A stretch of DNA of 64,000 nt from JARRPM01 sp963765545 (GCA_963765545.1 CAVXWW010000004.1:806001-870000), one strand, 5' to 3'; shown: positions 41,775-50,926, counted from the stretch's first letter. The notes: generated by a model not told the origin, from the letters alone. Program-made: numbers and translations.

Positions 41775-42914
41775 TCAGATAGTGGCTATACGATAGAGAA
41801 TCCGGTCGTCATAGCCGGTAACAATCGTATGCCAACCGCTCAGTTGTTTGTCGAGTAGCGGGTCATTGGTATCAACCAGCAATGGCCGCCCTTCCAACGC
41901 GGTTATCTTCGATTTCGCCGCAACCACCAGCACATTGTCACATCCCACCTTGCGGATGACATCGGGCGAAAACTGCTGGTTGCCGCGGCCAAATACATTG
42001 CCCTGGCCTCCGATCACCGTCACCACAATAGTCGCATCACCGGGGGCTGCTGCCAGCACCTCGAGCAATGTCGCTTCGTCCGCATCAGAGACGATCAGCT
42101 TGCCGTCGCGCACTACGTCAACGCCCAATAATGTATTCGGTAATCCCAGCCTGTCCATTATCCCGGCGGTGGTTGAGCCGGGGCCTACAAGGTAGGTTCT
42201 GCCCAGCTCCATATTCTCAGCCAGCCAGTCCGCAATATCATCGGCAACCAGCTCCGGGCTCTCCCGACCAGCCACCTTGGTATGCTGCAGGTAGCGCCCC
42301 TCGCCGGGCACCAGCATCTCACCGTAGAAGCGGCTGCGCACCTTGTCGTGCCTAAAAGCCTCCTCGTCGATGTCGCGCACTTCCCTGCTGACAAGGCCTA
42401 CCAGGCCCCCGCGCACGAGTTGTAACAGCAACTCACCCGCAGCCTCGGGCGATACGGCGAACACACCTGAATGCATCTTTACCCCGGCCGGTATACCCAG
42501 CACCGGGAAGTGACTACCTATGGCGTCAAATACATCCCGGGCGGTGCCGTCGCCGCCGGCAAAAAGAATAAGATCAACCCCCTGCCCCACCAGTGCATTG
42601 ACGGCATCGCGGGTGTCACGCGCCAAGCTGGGCTGCTCGGCGGCCTCGCCCAGCACGGAATGAGGCAGACCGAGGGCCGCCAATACCTCCGCACCCATAT
42701 CACCGCCCCAGGTGCTGAAGATCACGCTGCCGCCGGCCTCTCGCAGGGGCAGAAGGGCCCGCTCTACCCGATCCAGGGCGCGATGGCGTTGTTCTGCGCT
42801 CAGGCTCTGCAGGCGATCCCGCATTACCTCGCCATCACTGCCCTTCAAGCCCAGGCTTCCGCCCAACCCGGCCAGGGGGTTGACGACCAGGCCAATGTGC
42901 AGGGTCGCACCCAT
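41775..42914 (-). CDS. ATP-NAD kinase family protein (COG3199-like)
   Basis: A 379-residue protein with the NAD-kinase/diacylglycerol-kinase-type GGDGTARDV loop (LFAGGDGTARDVFDA) and VVNPLAGLGG at the start. The long C-terminal part includes GPGSTTAGIMDRLGLPNTLLG. It resembles the larger acid-type ATP-NAD kinases, distinct from housekeeping NadK, whose substrate is uncertain. Its ATG overlaps the pdxB stop by one base (TGATG), so the two are coupled. A role near PLP or NADP supply is only inferred. Confidence 0.75.
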   Translation of the reverse strand: MGATLHIGLVVNPLAGLGGSLGLKGSDGEVMRDRLQSLSAEQRHRALDRVERALLPLREAGGSVIFSTWGGDMGAEVLAALGLPHSVLGEAAEQPSLARDTRDAVNALVGQGVDLILFAGGDGTARDVFDAIGSHFPVLGIPAGVKMHSGVFAVSPEAAGELLLQLVRGGLVGLVSREVRDIDEEAFRHDKVRSRFYGEMLVPGEGRYLQHTKVAGRESPELVADDIADWLAENMELGRTYLVGPGSTTAGIMDRLGLPNTLLGVDVVRDGKLIVSDADEATLLEVLAAAPGDATIVVTVIGGQGNVFGRGNQQFSPDVIRKVGCDNVLVVAAKSKITALEGRPLLVDTNDPLLDKQLSGWHTIVTGYDDRILYRIATI

Positions 42915-44062
42915 CAGGCAGTGCTCCCGGGGACGCAGCCAAGCCCCTGCAGCAGTTTATGCAGCTCCGGGCTCAGCGACCGCATATCGGCACGGCTGTT
43001 GAGAACTTCCCGGCGCCGGGGGTAATCCCGCCGCAATCGATCAAAGCCAGCCGCGGCGGTTGTGCTGTCCCCCGTCTCCATGACACCTCTCAGGGCCGCG
43101 TCATCAGCGGCAATATCGTAGCGTTGGAAGACTATCGAACGCAGCATATCTGCGGCTGTGAGTTGCGCGTCCAAACGCAGCGCCGCGGGCTCCCCCGCTG
43201 CGCTGCCCGGATCACTCCAGGACAGGTTCAGGTGCGCCGCCATTGCCTCTACCAGCATCCGGGTTGCGAGCAGTTTCCCGTCATAGCTGTAGCCGGCTAT
43301 GTGCGGCGTCCCGAATTCAACCTGGCGCAACAGCGCATCGCTGATCGCCGGCTCACCTTCCCATACATCCAGCACGGTATCGGGGCCTTCGCCTCGCGCC
43401 AACAGGGCTTCCAGCGCAGTGTTATCCACTACGGCCCCCCGGCTGGCGTTGATCAGCAGGCTATCCGGTGGAATTTGCCCGAGGGCGGCGGCGTTCAGCA
43501 GGTGTCGACTGGGCCAGGGTTGTCGGTCAGTCAGTTCCGCGTGCAAGGTGACTACAGCGCTGGCCAGGACTTCTTCCAGCTCGGCCGGGTGGTCTATAAC
43601 GCGGGTTTCAAGCCAGGGGTCGTAGACCCGGTAGTGGATGTTCAGAGCGGCAAGCCTGGCCGCCAGCGCCCTGCCTATCACACCGTAACCGATGATACCT
43701 ACCGGCGCGCCGGCCAGTACCCGTTCCAGGTGGTCCGAAACACCGCCTATCGCAGCCAGTACATACTCTACTACCGAATTCGCGTTCGAACCGGGGGCGT
43801 ATCGAAACGCGATTCCCCGCTGCTCGAGATAGTCGCGATCAATATGATCCACACCACTGGTGGCCGTGCCGACAAACACCACCTTGTTTCCATCCAGCAG
43901 TTGCGCATCGACCTGCGTTACCGAGCGCACCAGCAAGACATCTATATCCGCCAACTGCGGCGCCGCCAGAGCACGTCCGGTAAAACGCTGCACGCGGCCG
44001 ATACTGCCAACATAATGCTCAACCCCGGGGATATTCTCGTCAGCGAGTATATTCAGGGTCAT
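42914..44062 (-). CDS. pdxB: Erythronate-4-phosphate dehydrogenase
   Basis: A 382-residue D-isomer-type 2-hydroxyacid dehydrogenase, second step of the DXP-dependent PLP pathway. NAD motif GIIGYGVIGRALAARL, then NASRGAVVDN with catalytic Arg, a Glu in DVWEGEP and catalytic His in TPHIAGYSYDGK. The DENIPG start and a C-terminal PdxB dimerisation domain (~300-382) separate it from SerA-like enzymes. Length is normal for the family. Confidence 0.94.
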   Translation of the reverse strand: MTLNILADENIPGVEHYVGSIGRVQRFTGRALAAPQLADIDVLLVRSVTQVDAQLLDGNKVVFVGTATSGVDHIDRDYLEQRGIAFRYAPGSNANSVVEYVLAAIGGVSDHLERVLAGAPVGIIGYGVIGRALAARLAALNIHYRVYDPWLETRVIDHPAELEEVLASAVVTLHAELTDRQPWPSRHLLNAAALGQIPPDSLLINASRGAVVDNTALEALLARGEGPDTVLDVWEGEPAISDALLRQVEFGTPHIAGYSYDGKLLATRMLVEAMAAHLNLSWSDPGSAAGEPAALRLDAQLTAADMLRSIVFQRYDIAADDAALRGVMETGDSTTAAAGFDRLRRDYPRRREVLNSRADMRSLSPELHKLLQGLGCVPGSTA

Positions 44063-44099
44063 GGCGTCAGCCCGGCGCCAGTGGCAGATGGTATCGGCA

Positions 44100-44711
44100 T
44101 TACCCGCCCAGCCCGGCCAAATCCAGCTTCAATTCCCGGAGCTGCAAGCCGGTATCGAATTCACCGGCCAGCGCCTGGAAAAACAATGCCGCCCGCTGCG
44201 GTAACCCGTCCTGCTGCCAGGCCCTGGCCCGCTTCAGTACCCGCTGCCTGAATGGACCGCTGTCATGCGCACATGCCTGGGCCGCTGCGAGATTATCCAC
44301 GCTGATGCAGAAGCGATAACCACAGGCGAGCGAGAACAACCATTCCAGTGCCTGCGGCTTGCTCTCCACACCCTCAAAAGCCGCCTGCTGCTCGCTGTCC
44401 CTGCCATCGGGTGCATACCAGTAGCCGAAATCCGGGACCTGCCTGCGTCGCTCCCCGGCAATGCACCAATGGGCAACTTCGTGCAGGGCACTGGCAAAAT
44501 AATCGCTGCGGTAGTGCAGTAAATGAACGCCATGGGGCCCGCTTGCGGGCTGGTAGTATGGCTCGCTGGCGCCGCCCACCAACCGGGTCTGCCAGTGTCG
44601 CGCGAAACAACTGGAAAACACCTGCTCCAGCCGGGCCGCAGCAAAGGGATCTTCGATCCTGCGAGGCCTCAGAGCAGTGTTAATCGTGGCGCTTGCTGCG
44701 CTGTCTGACAT
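44100..44711 (-). CDS. epmC: Elongation factor P hydroxylase
   Basis: A 203-residue protein with the HEVAHW metal motif and the EpmC-type GYWYAPDGRDSEQQAAFE segment. EpmC hydroxylates the beta-lysylated lysine of EF-P, the last step of its modification; epmA, epmB and efp are not in the window. ATG 44711 follows GGGTGA. It is 5 bp after tusA on the same strand. Confidence 0.9.
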   Translation of the reverse strand: MSDSAASATINTALRPRRIEDPFAAARLEQVFSSCFARHWQTRLVGGASEPYYQPASGPHGVHLLHYRSDYFASALHEVAHWCIAGERRRQVPDFGYWYAPDGRDSEQQAAFEGVESKPQALEWLFSLACGYRFCISVDNLAAAQACAHDSGPFRQRVLKRARAWQQDGLPQRAALFFQALAGEFDTGLQLRELKLDLAGLGG

Positions 44712-44716
44712 TCGAT

Positions 44717-44965
44717 TCACCCTCCCTTGCGCAACAGGTACCAATAGTTGCCATCCCGCTCATCCTGCTCCAGCAACGCGTGACCGAGGAAGTCACAGAA
44801 CTTTGGAATATCGCGCGTGCTTGCGGGGTCGGTCGCCAGTACGAGCAAGGTTTCGCCCTCCGCGATATCCCTGATACGGTTGTGCAGCAACATTACCGGC
44901 TCGGGGCATACCAGGCCGGTCGCGTCGAGAGTGTGGTCTGGTCCGGTAGCCATGGCAGTCGTCAT
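44717..44965 (-). CDS. tusA: Sulfur carrier / sulfurtransferase TusA
   Basis: An 82-residue SirA/TusA-fold protein with the CPEPVM motif carrying the persulfide cysteine, followed by DPASTRDIPKFCDFLGH and a C-terminal YLLRKGG. It relays sulfur to the TusBCD-TusE-MnmA path for tRNA 2-thiouridine. ATG 44965 overlaps the yheU stop (ATGA), so it is coupled; a second ATG at 44953 is possible. Confidence 0.92.
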   Translation of the reverse strand: MTTAMATGPDHTLDATGLVCPEPVMLLHNRIRDIAEGETLLVLATDPASTRDIPKFCDFLGHALLEQDERDGNYWYLLRKGG

Positions 44966-45204
44966 TCTCCCAGCAACTCGCGTGCTTGTTCCGCCGGCAG
45001 CAGGTCCCACTGTTCACTTTCAACGTCAAACAAAATGATCAGCTCTTTTGCGCTCATCATGCCGCGCAGGTTCTCCACTTTCTGTTCCAGGCTGAGTTCG
45101 CGTTCACCATAATCGGTTCCGTCCCTGCTGGCATACTCTTCAAGCAGCGCCTGCAGGATGTCGTTGTCCAGCCGGTTCGATGGTACTTCTACAAATTGTG
45201 CCAT
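44962..45204 (-). CDS. yheU: YheU (UPF0270) family protein
   Basis: An 80-residue protein. The middle (SRDGTDYGERELSLEQKVENL) closely matches E. coli YheU, whose function is unknown. It is the first gene of the yheU-tusA-epmC run, so may be linked to translation, but that is inference. Confidence 0.85.
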   Translation of the reverse strand: MAQFVEVPSNRLDNDILQALLEEYASRDGTDYGERELSLEQKVENLRGMMSAKELIILFDVESEQWDLLPAEQARELLGE

Positions 45205-45306
45205 AGCTCCCCGATATGCGCGGACACAGGTCTGTCGTGTTCGCTAGTGTAGTGCCCGATAGCGCGCTAATATAAGGCCTGTGCCTGTGAATGTGGAGTC
45301 AAACTG

Positions 45307-45837
45307 GTGGAAACTTCCTACATTATAACCTTCATCGGAGACGACCGGCCCGGCCTGGTCGAGGCACTCTCACGGGTGATTGAAAGCAACCAGGGCAACT
45401 GGCTGGAGAGCAGGCTGTCACAACTGGGTGGGAAGTTTGCCGGCCTGGTACTCGTCACCCTGCCCGGGGAGAATGGGGCCGCCCTGGAACTCGACCTGAA
45501 GGAGTTATCGACCAGTGGCCTCAGCGTGCGGGTAACCCCCGCGACGGCGACCACCGGCGCGGACAGGGGCCGCAATATCACCCTGACAGTGATAGGCCCG
45601 GACCGACTGGGTATCGTACGCGAGATCTCGCGCGCCCTGGCCCAGCGGGAAGTCAATGTGGTGGAAATGGACAGTGAGGTGAGCAGCGCGCCCATGAGCG
45701 CAGAACTCCTGTTCAAGGCTCGAATCGACGCAGAAATTCCGGCGCATATCGACCTGGATGACCTGGAAGACAACCTGGAAGAAATCGCCAATCACATGAC
45801 CCTGGAAATAGAGCTGGAGCGCAATAACAAAGGCTAA
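45307..45837 (+). CDS. gcvR: Glycine cleavage system transcriptional repressor, GcvR-like
   Basis: A 176-residue protein with two tandem ACT domains, at about 3-80 (SYIITFIGDDRPGLVEALS) and 90-170 (NITLTVIGPDRLGIVREIS). No DNA-binding motif. In E. coli GcvR binds GcvA and blocks glycine-cleavage activation when glycine is low. GTG 45307 follows GGAG. Other two-ACT proteins exist, so GcvR is likely but not certain. Confidence 0.8.
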   Translation: METSYIITFIGDDRPGLVEALSRVIESNQGNWLESRLSQLGGKFAGLVLVTLPGENGAALELDLKELSTSGLSVRVTPATATTGADRGRNITLTVIGPDRLGIVREISRALAQREVNVVEMDSEVSSAPMSAELLFKARIDAEIPAHIDLDDLEDNLEEIANHMTLEIELERNNKG

Positions 45838-45873
45838 GTCCGGCTCGGAGCGCCTGTTACCGGGTCAACGACA

Positions 45874-46101
45874 CTAGTCCCCGCCGCGCCGCCGCAACAG
45901 TTTGCGCAGGGCCACCCAGATCAGGGTGGCGACAGCTGCAAAAGCGATTACCAGCAGAACCACCAGGCCAGTGGCCAACATCAACTCGAATATTTCCTCG
46001 CGCGCTATGCCAAACTGATCGACGGCCATCCAGACCAGCGCGGCCAGGGAAAAGCTGCCGATAAGAACGGTACGGACAAAGCGCCGGGCGGGCTTGCTCA
46101 C
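45874..46101 (-). CDS. Small membrane protein, unknown function
   Basis: A 75-residue protein with two membrane helices (TVLIGSFSLAALVWMAV; ATGLVVLLVIAFAAVATLIW), flanked by basic ends (SKPARR; LRKLLRRRGG). It is downstream of aroC on the same strand, 53 bp away. The protein is typical of conserved unknown gammaproteobacterial proteins; nothing more can be said. Confidence 0.65.
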   Translation of the reverse strand: MSKPARRFVRTVLIGSFSLAALVWMAVDQFGIAREEIFELMLATGLVVLLVIAFAAVATLIWVALRKLLRRRGGD

Positions 46102-46143
46102 GAATGCAAACTCACAATAGAAAAATCACAGTGCATTGATAAC

Positions 46144-46176
46144 GGGCGGCGGGACTAAACGGACTTGTCCCCGCCC
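46144..46176 (-). terminator. GC hairpin overlapping the aroC stop
   Basis: On the minus strand GGGCGGGGAC pairs with GTCCCGCCGCCC (2-nt bulge), an 11-nt loop between. It overlaps the end of aroC and is followed only by GTTATC, so it may slow or partly end transcription rather than fully terminate. Confidence 0.4.
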
Positions 46177-47273
46177 GCTGCAGATGCGGGTATCGCCGGT
46201 GTGTCGCATTGCACATCCATATTCTGCCCGCGGTGGCGCAGGGCGTGATCCATCAACACGATAGCCAGCATGGCCTCGGCGATAGGCGTGGCGCGGATAC
46301 CGACACATGGGTCATGGCGACCATGGGTAGCCATTTCGGTGGCATTACCATCGGTGTCTATGGTTGCCCCGGGCTGGCGAATACTGGAGGTGGGCTTCAG
46401 GGCGATACTGACGGTAATATCCTGCCCGCTGGAGATCCCGCCGAGGATGCCACCGGCACTGTTTCCCACAAAGCCCTCGGGGGTGAGCAGGTCACGATGT
46501 TCACTACCTTGCTGCACCACTGACTCGAAACCGGCGCCTATCTCAACACCCTTCACCGCATTGATGCCCATCATTGCATGGGCGATATCCGCATCGAGCC
46601 GGTCAAAAACCGGTTCGCCAAGGCCAGGCATAACGCCGCTGGCAACCACATTGATACGTGCACCGACAGAATCGCCGCGTTTATTCAGCGCGGCCATATA
46701 CTCCTCCATTGGTGCTACCTGCTCCGGGTCGGGACAAAAAAACGGGTTTGTTTCCACCGTATCCCAGTCCAGTGTCTGTGCGGCTATAGGTCCCAGCTGG
46801 GCGAGGTAGCCCCGAATCTCGATACCGTAACGCTGCGACAGGTATTTCTTGGCAATGGCACCGGCTGCCACCCTCATGGCGGTTTCGCGCGCAGACGAGC
46901 GACCGCCACCGCGGTAGTCGCGAAAGCCGTACTTCTGGTTGTAGGTATAATCGGCGTGGGCCGGGCGAAAGGTGTCCTTGATATTCGAGTAGTCCTTGGA
47001 ACGCTGGTCCGTATTCTCGATCATCAGGCCTATAGGCGTCCCTGTGGTTACGCCTTCAAAAACTCCGGACAGTATCTGCACCTCATCGGCTTCACGACGC
47101 TGCGTGGTGAAGCGCGACGTGCCCGGCTTGCGTCGATCCAGGTCACGCTGCAAATCGCTCGCAGCCAGCTCCAGACCCGGAGGGCAGCCATCGACCACGC
47201 AACCCAGGGCAGGGCCATGACTTTCGCCAAAGCTGGTTACCGTGAAGAGTTTGCCAATTGTATTGCCCGCCAT
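46155..47273 (-). CDS. aroC: Chorismate synthase
   Basis: A 372-residue FMN-dependent enzyme making chorismate from EPSP. Signatures: GESHGPALGCVVDGCPPG, RRKPGTSRFTTQR, DYRGGGRSSARETA and the TIDTDGNATEMATHGRHDPC end segment. Length normal. The family is unmistakable. It follows prmB in the same direction after 44 bp. Confidence 0.97.
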   Translation of the reverse strand: MAGNTIGKLFTVTSFGESHGPALGCVVDGCPPGLELAASDLQRDLDRRKPGTSRFTTQRREADEVQILSGVFEGVTTGTPIGLMIENTDQRSKDYSNIKDTFRPAHADYTYNQKYGFRDYRGGGRSSARETAMRVAAGAIAKKYLSQRYGIEIRGYLAQLGPIAAQTLDWDTVETNPFFCPDPEQVAPMEEYMAALNKRGDSVGARINVVASGVMPGLGEPVFDRLDADIAHAMMGINAVKGVEIGAGFESVVQQGSEHRDLLTPEGFVGNSAGGILGGISSGQDITVSIALKPTSSIRQPGATIDTDGNATEMATHGRHDPCVGIRATPIAEAMLAIVLMDHALRHRGQNMDVQCDTPAIPASAAGGDKSV

Positions 47274-47317
47274 AGTGCACTCGCGCCCGTCGTCAAGAGC
47301 CGGGTATTATAAGCCGA

Positions 47318-48229
47318 TCAAACCAGGCTTGCGCCGTAATCTTGCAACTCTTTACCGGTCAGTGCGAACACGCCGTGGCCACCGTGTTCAAACTCCAGCC
47401 AGGTAAAGGGCACACGCGGATAGGCCTGCTCCAGCGCTGACCAACTATTGCCCACCTCCACCACCAGCAATCCATCGGGGCGCAGATAGCGATGCGCATG
47501 CCGGAGGATCTGGCGGGTCAGTTCCAGGCCATCCGGCCCGGAGCCCAGCGCGAGTTCCGGTTCATGGTGGAACTCGGCGGGCATTGCCGCCAGATCGCCG
47601 CTGTCGACATAGGGTGGGTTGCTCAAAATCAGGTCGTACACCCTGCCCTCCAGCGCGGCGAACAAATCTGATTCCAGGATATTAACCCGGCCGGATACCC
47701 CCAGCTGCTGCGCGTTCTCACGGGCAAGCTCCAGAGCACGGACATCGATATCAACCAGGTCGACCTCCACGTCGCGGAAATAATGCGCCACCGCGAGGCC
47801 GATGCAGCCACCGCCACAGCACAAGTCCAGTATCCGGCCTGGTTCGGGACCGTGATACCAGGGTTGAAAGCCGTTGAGGACAAGCTCGGCAATAGGCGAG
47901 CGCGGTATAATCGCCCGCGGGTCACTGTTGAACTCCAGGCCCGCAAACCAGGCTTTGCCAAGAAGGTATGGCAGAGGGGTGTGTTGCCCTATGCGCTCGC
48001 CCAGCAGTTGTTCCAGGCGGGCGAGAGCCTCGGGCCCGAGTGGGTGCGGCAACACCCCGTCATCAGAGTCCAGCGGCAGGTCGGCGACGGAGAGCACCAT
48101 TTGCACCGCTTCATCCCAGGCATTATCCGTACCATGGCCAAAAAACACATCGCTGTTGGCCAGCGCCTCGCTGCAGTAATCCAATGCCTGGCCAACGGTC
48201 TCGACCCCGGGCTTATCGTGTTCATTCAT
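47318..48229 (-). CDS. prmB: 50S ribosomal protein L3 glutamine N5-methyltransferase
   Basis: A 303-residue class I SAM methyltransferase with an N-terminal helical domain, the SAM motif LDLCCGGGCIGLAVA and the NPPY motif (LILSNPPYVDSGDL) of glutamine methyltransferases. The N-terminus and AIIPRSPIAELV fit PrmB rather than PrmC. It is directly upstream of aroC, as in many gammaproteobacteria. It is divergent from folE. Confidence 0.92.
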   Translation of the reverse strand: MNEHDKPGVETVGQALDYCSEALANSDVFFGHGTDNAWDEAVQMVLSVADLPLDSDDGVLPHPLGPEALARLEQLLGERIGQHTPLPYLLGKAWFAGLEFNSDPRAIIPRSPIAELVLNGFQPWYHGPEPGRILDLCCGGGCIGLAVAHYFRDVEVDLVDIDVRALELARENAQQLGVSGRVNILESDLFAALEGRVYDLILSNPPYVDSGDLAAMPAEFHHEPELALGSGPDGLELTRQILRHAHRYLRPDGLLVVEVGNSWSALEQAYPRVPFTWLEFEHGGHGVFALTGKELQDYGASLV

Positions 48230-48455
48230 GCGCGCAGTGTACCTCGTCAGCCCGGGCTTCTCACCTGAACCTTACACGGTACCAGCCCCGCTGGTATCGA
48301 GGCACCGAACCGGCTCCGTTCACAACAGCAGGGGTTGAGGGCCCGGTGGGCGCCCTGTGGTTCGATTGCCACGCTCAGGACGGATTGCTACTATCCCCTG
48401 CTGCGGAATCCCACCGTCCGGTTCAATTGAGCATTCAACCCAAGGAGCAAGACCT

Positions 48456-49004
48456 GTGGAAGAGCACTGGGCAAAAATCATCGAGGCTATCGGTGAAGAT
48501 CTCGATAGGCCCGGCCTGGCGGATACGCCAAAACGAGCCGCCAAGGCGTTTGAATTCCTCACCCGCGGCTATGGGCAATCCATAGACGAGGTCGTCAACA
48601 ACGCACTGTTTCCCTCGGATTCCAGTGAAATGATCCTGGTGCAGGATGTGGAACTGTATTCGCTGTGCGAACACCATATGCTGCCGTTTATCGGCAAGTG
48701 CCACGTGGCTTATATTCCCACCGGCAAAGTGCTGGGGCTGTCCAAGGTGGCCAGAATCGTCGATCTCTACGCCCGGCGCCTGCAGATACAGGAAGCACTT
48801 ACCTCCGAGATTGCACAGACCATCATGGAAGTGACTGACGCCGAGGGGGTCGGTGTGATTATCGAAGCCCAGCATATGTGCATGATGATGCGCGGGGTGG
48901 AAAAACAGAACTCGGTGATGAAAACCTCCGCCATGCTGGGAAGTTTCCGCAACGAACAGAAAACCCGTGAAGAGTTTCTCGCCCTGCTGCAAATGAAGCG
49001 TTAG
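48456..49004 (+). CDS. folE: GTP cyclohydrolase I
   Basis: A 182-residue enzyme forming dihydroneopterin triphosphate for folate. Zinc ligands are in LCEHHMLPFIGK and QHMCMMMRGV. GTG 48456 is 8 nt after AAGGAG; the frame extends upstream without homology. Its stop overlaps the stop of the convergent DUF4892 gene by 4 bp. A 226-bp gap to prmB holds the divergent promoter region; no clear boxes were seen. Confidence 0.95.
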   Translation: MEEHWAKIIEAIGEDLDRPGLADTPKRAAKAFEFLTRGYGQSIDEVVNNALFPSDSSEMILVQDVELYSLCEHHMLPFIGKCHVAYIPTGKVLGLSKVARIVDLYARRLQIQEALTSEIAQTIMEVTDAEGVGVIIEAQHMCMMMRGVEKQNSVMKTSAMLGSFRNEQKTREEFLALLQMKR

Positions 49005-49552
49005 GGCGTAATCTCCAGTATCTCGGCGTGCAGGTATTGCCTGTCAGCTGTTCGCGATGCGGCGTATAACACCAGTATATTGCGAGGGTCCAGCGCAAGG
49101 GAATATACGCGATAACGTTGCAGGTCTTCCCTGCCATACAGCAAGGGCTGGTGAAAAACGCGATTGGCCCACTGAACACCCTTCCCGCAGGACCTGCCAT
49201 CGCACTCGAATGACAATTCTGCCCATTCCAACTTCTCCAGACGCGCCACCAGTTCATCCAGTATTTCTATGGACGTAAATCCGTCGATGATCTGCCAGGT
49301 ATAGCCGGTAAGCCTGCCGCTGTAGCGCTCGCTGTGCTTGAACCTCCAGGCGCCACTCACCTTTTGCATCGCGCCCAGGCCAACCTCGTAGTCGAGCACG
49401 TCCGCCTCGTCCAGCTCAAGTAACTGGGCGTGGGGGTACTCATTCAATTGGTGTAGCAAGTTGAGGCCATCGGATGCCTGAGCAGCTGCGCTGCCTATCA
49501 TCAACAGCAATACGAACCATAGCTTGTGTAAGTGTGCACAACGGCTTGTCAT
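49001..49552 (-). CDS. DUF4892-like exported protein
   Basis: A 183-residue protein with signal peptide (LHKLWFVLLLMIGSAAAQA) and a mature part with ECDGRSCGKGVQWAN and LYGREDLQRYRVYSL, the pattern of DUF4892 periplasmic proteins of pseudomonads. ATG 49552 follows GGGAGA; the open frame continues upstream across it and into the alpha/beta hydrolase gene, but has no signal there. Function unknown. Convergent with folE, overlapping by 4 bp. Confidence 0.72.
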   Translation of the reverse strand: MTSRCAHLHKLWFVLLLMIGSAAAQASDGLNLLHQLNEYPHAQLLELDEADVLDYEVGLGAMQKVSGAWRFKHSERYSGRLTGYTWQIIDGFTSIEILDELVARLEKLEWAELSFECDGRSCGKGVQWANRVFHQPLLYGREDLQRYRVYSLALDPRNILVLYAASRTADRQYLHAEILEITP

Positions 49553-49568
49553 TTCTCTCCCATTTTCA

Positions 49569-50423
49569 TTACGACTGCAAAAAGTGACTGATCTTCTGCG
49601 CCACGATAGCAGCACCAGCGCCCATATGAAAATGATGCCCACCACTGACCTGGACAATTTCGAGCTGCGCCAGTGCCTCACGCGCCCGTGACACCACTTC
49701 TGATTGTTCCTCCCCTTCGGGCCGGGCCAGGAACAGCAGGGTCGGCATGGACAGGGCGCGAAATACTGCATCGACCTGGCCGGTACTCAGTTTAACAGCC
49801 GAAGCACCGCGCAGGCGCAAATCTGTCGTCCAGGTGAAACCACCTTCACAGGGTCGCAGATTGCGCCCTACGAGGGCTTGTGCGCCCAACCTGGGACCAA
49901 AGGAGCGCGCGCGACTGGCCACCGCGGCTTCGATCGTGGGATAGATACGATTGCGGCGCTGCGACCACTGATGCTTGTCGTCGAGAAACCGGCGCAGTTG
50001 CCCCGTAAATGCCTGCTCGCTCACCGCCTGTGGCGCGATACCATCAAGCAAGACCAGCTTATCAACCCGTTCCGGTATCACGCTCGCAAGTAAAGCGGCA
50101 ATCATGGCGCCCCGGGAGTGCCCCATCAGGGAAAAGCGCTTCCATCCCAGCTGATCCAGCACACCCATTAACTCAGGTAAATCATCCCAGATCTGGTAAC
50201 CCGCATCCAGCGAACGACAGTCGCTGCGTCCATGACCGGTAAGATCAACCGCGACAACATGGTAATGCTCCAGCAGGGGTGCAAGGACCTCGAAACTGGC
50301 GGCATTATCCAGCCAGCCATGCAGCGCCAGCAGTGGCGTGGCGTCGGGCTGGCCCCATGACAAACCAGCCAGTTGCAGGCCGTTGACCTCCCAGCTCAGG
50401 GCCCTGGGGGCCGCGTGAGTCAC
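49569..50423 (-). CDS. Alpha/beta-hydrolase
   Basis: A 284-residue hydrolase of the alpha/beta fold. The oxyanion HGWLDNAASF is near the start, the nucleophile serine is in GHSRG (elbow), a catalytic aspartate follows in the later loop, and catalytic His is in SGGHHFHMG. GTG 50423 overlaps the sixA stop (GTGA). Close to lipases or esterases of the MenH-like group; substrate unknown. Confidence 0.85.
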   Translation of the reverse strand: MTHAAPRALSWEVNGLQLAGLSWGQPDATPLLALHGWLDNAASFEVLAPLLEHYHVVAVDLTGHGRSDCRSLDAGYQIWDDLPELMGVLDQLGWKRFSLMGHSRGAMIAALLASVIPERVDKLVLLDGIAPQAVSEQAFTGQLRRFLDDKHQWSQRRNRIYPTIEAAVASRARSFGPRLGAQALVGRNLRPCEGGFTWTTDLRLRGASAVKLSTGQVDAVFRALSMPTLLFLARPEGEEQSEVVSRAREALAQLEIVQVSGGHHFHMGAGAAIVAQKISHFLQS

Positions 50424-50923
50424 AGCGCGGCCTCGTATTCAGGTGGTACAGCCCAGAACAGCAACCGCGCGCAGTCCGCAGCCACAACATCCAGCGAGAG
50501 TGACACCAGGGCGCCGGGAGACAGCGATGGCACGCCGTGCCCGGCGCCAAGCAAATGCCTTGCCAGCTGGGAAACCAGCGGTTGATGCGATACCACTACC
50601 AGGTGGGCAGTGCCGTCAGTTGTCACCTGCAGATCTGCCAATGAAGATTCTATTGCCGGCACTGTACTGTCCGGCCGCAACGCGCCCAGTTCATGGCTGT
50701 TAGCATGCGTAAACGCCGAAAGGATTATTTTCGCGGTCTCTGTGGTGCGTACCCAGGGACTGTAAAGAATCAGGTCGGGGGCAGGCAAGCTGCGCATGTG
50801 CAATGCGTCATGCAAACGGTGACAGCCAAAGCCGATGTCATCCATGCCCCGGTCCGTTAATCGGCGCTGTCGGTCTGTTGGCGCACTCCCCGCCTCACCG
50901 TGCCGCCAGATCGTTAAGATCAT
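50420..50923 (-). CDS. sixA: Phosphohistidine phosphatase SixA-like
   Basis: A 167-residue histidine-phosphatase-fold protein with the RHGEA motif at residues 7-11 and a second catalytic His in VVVSHQPLVSQL. Small size and lack of lid domain fit SixA, which removes phosphate from histidine phosphotransfer domains and from NPr. It is 3 bp after gpsA, in a run gpsA-sixA-hydrolase. Confidence 0.88.
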   Translation of the reverse strand: MILTIWRHGEAGSAPTDRQRRLTDRGMDDIGFGCHRLHDALHMRSLPAPDLILYSPWVRTTETAKIILSAFTHANSHELGALRPDSTVPAIESSLADLQVTTDGTAHLVVVSHQPLVSQLARHLLGAGHGVPSLSPGALVSLSLDVVAADCARLLFWAVPPEYEAAL

Positions 50924-50926
50924 CGC

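Noticed and set aside
42959..44251. 430-codon plus-strand frame opposite pdxB
   Set aside because: Long only because of GC-rich codon bias; pdxB motifs are intact on the minus strand.
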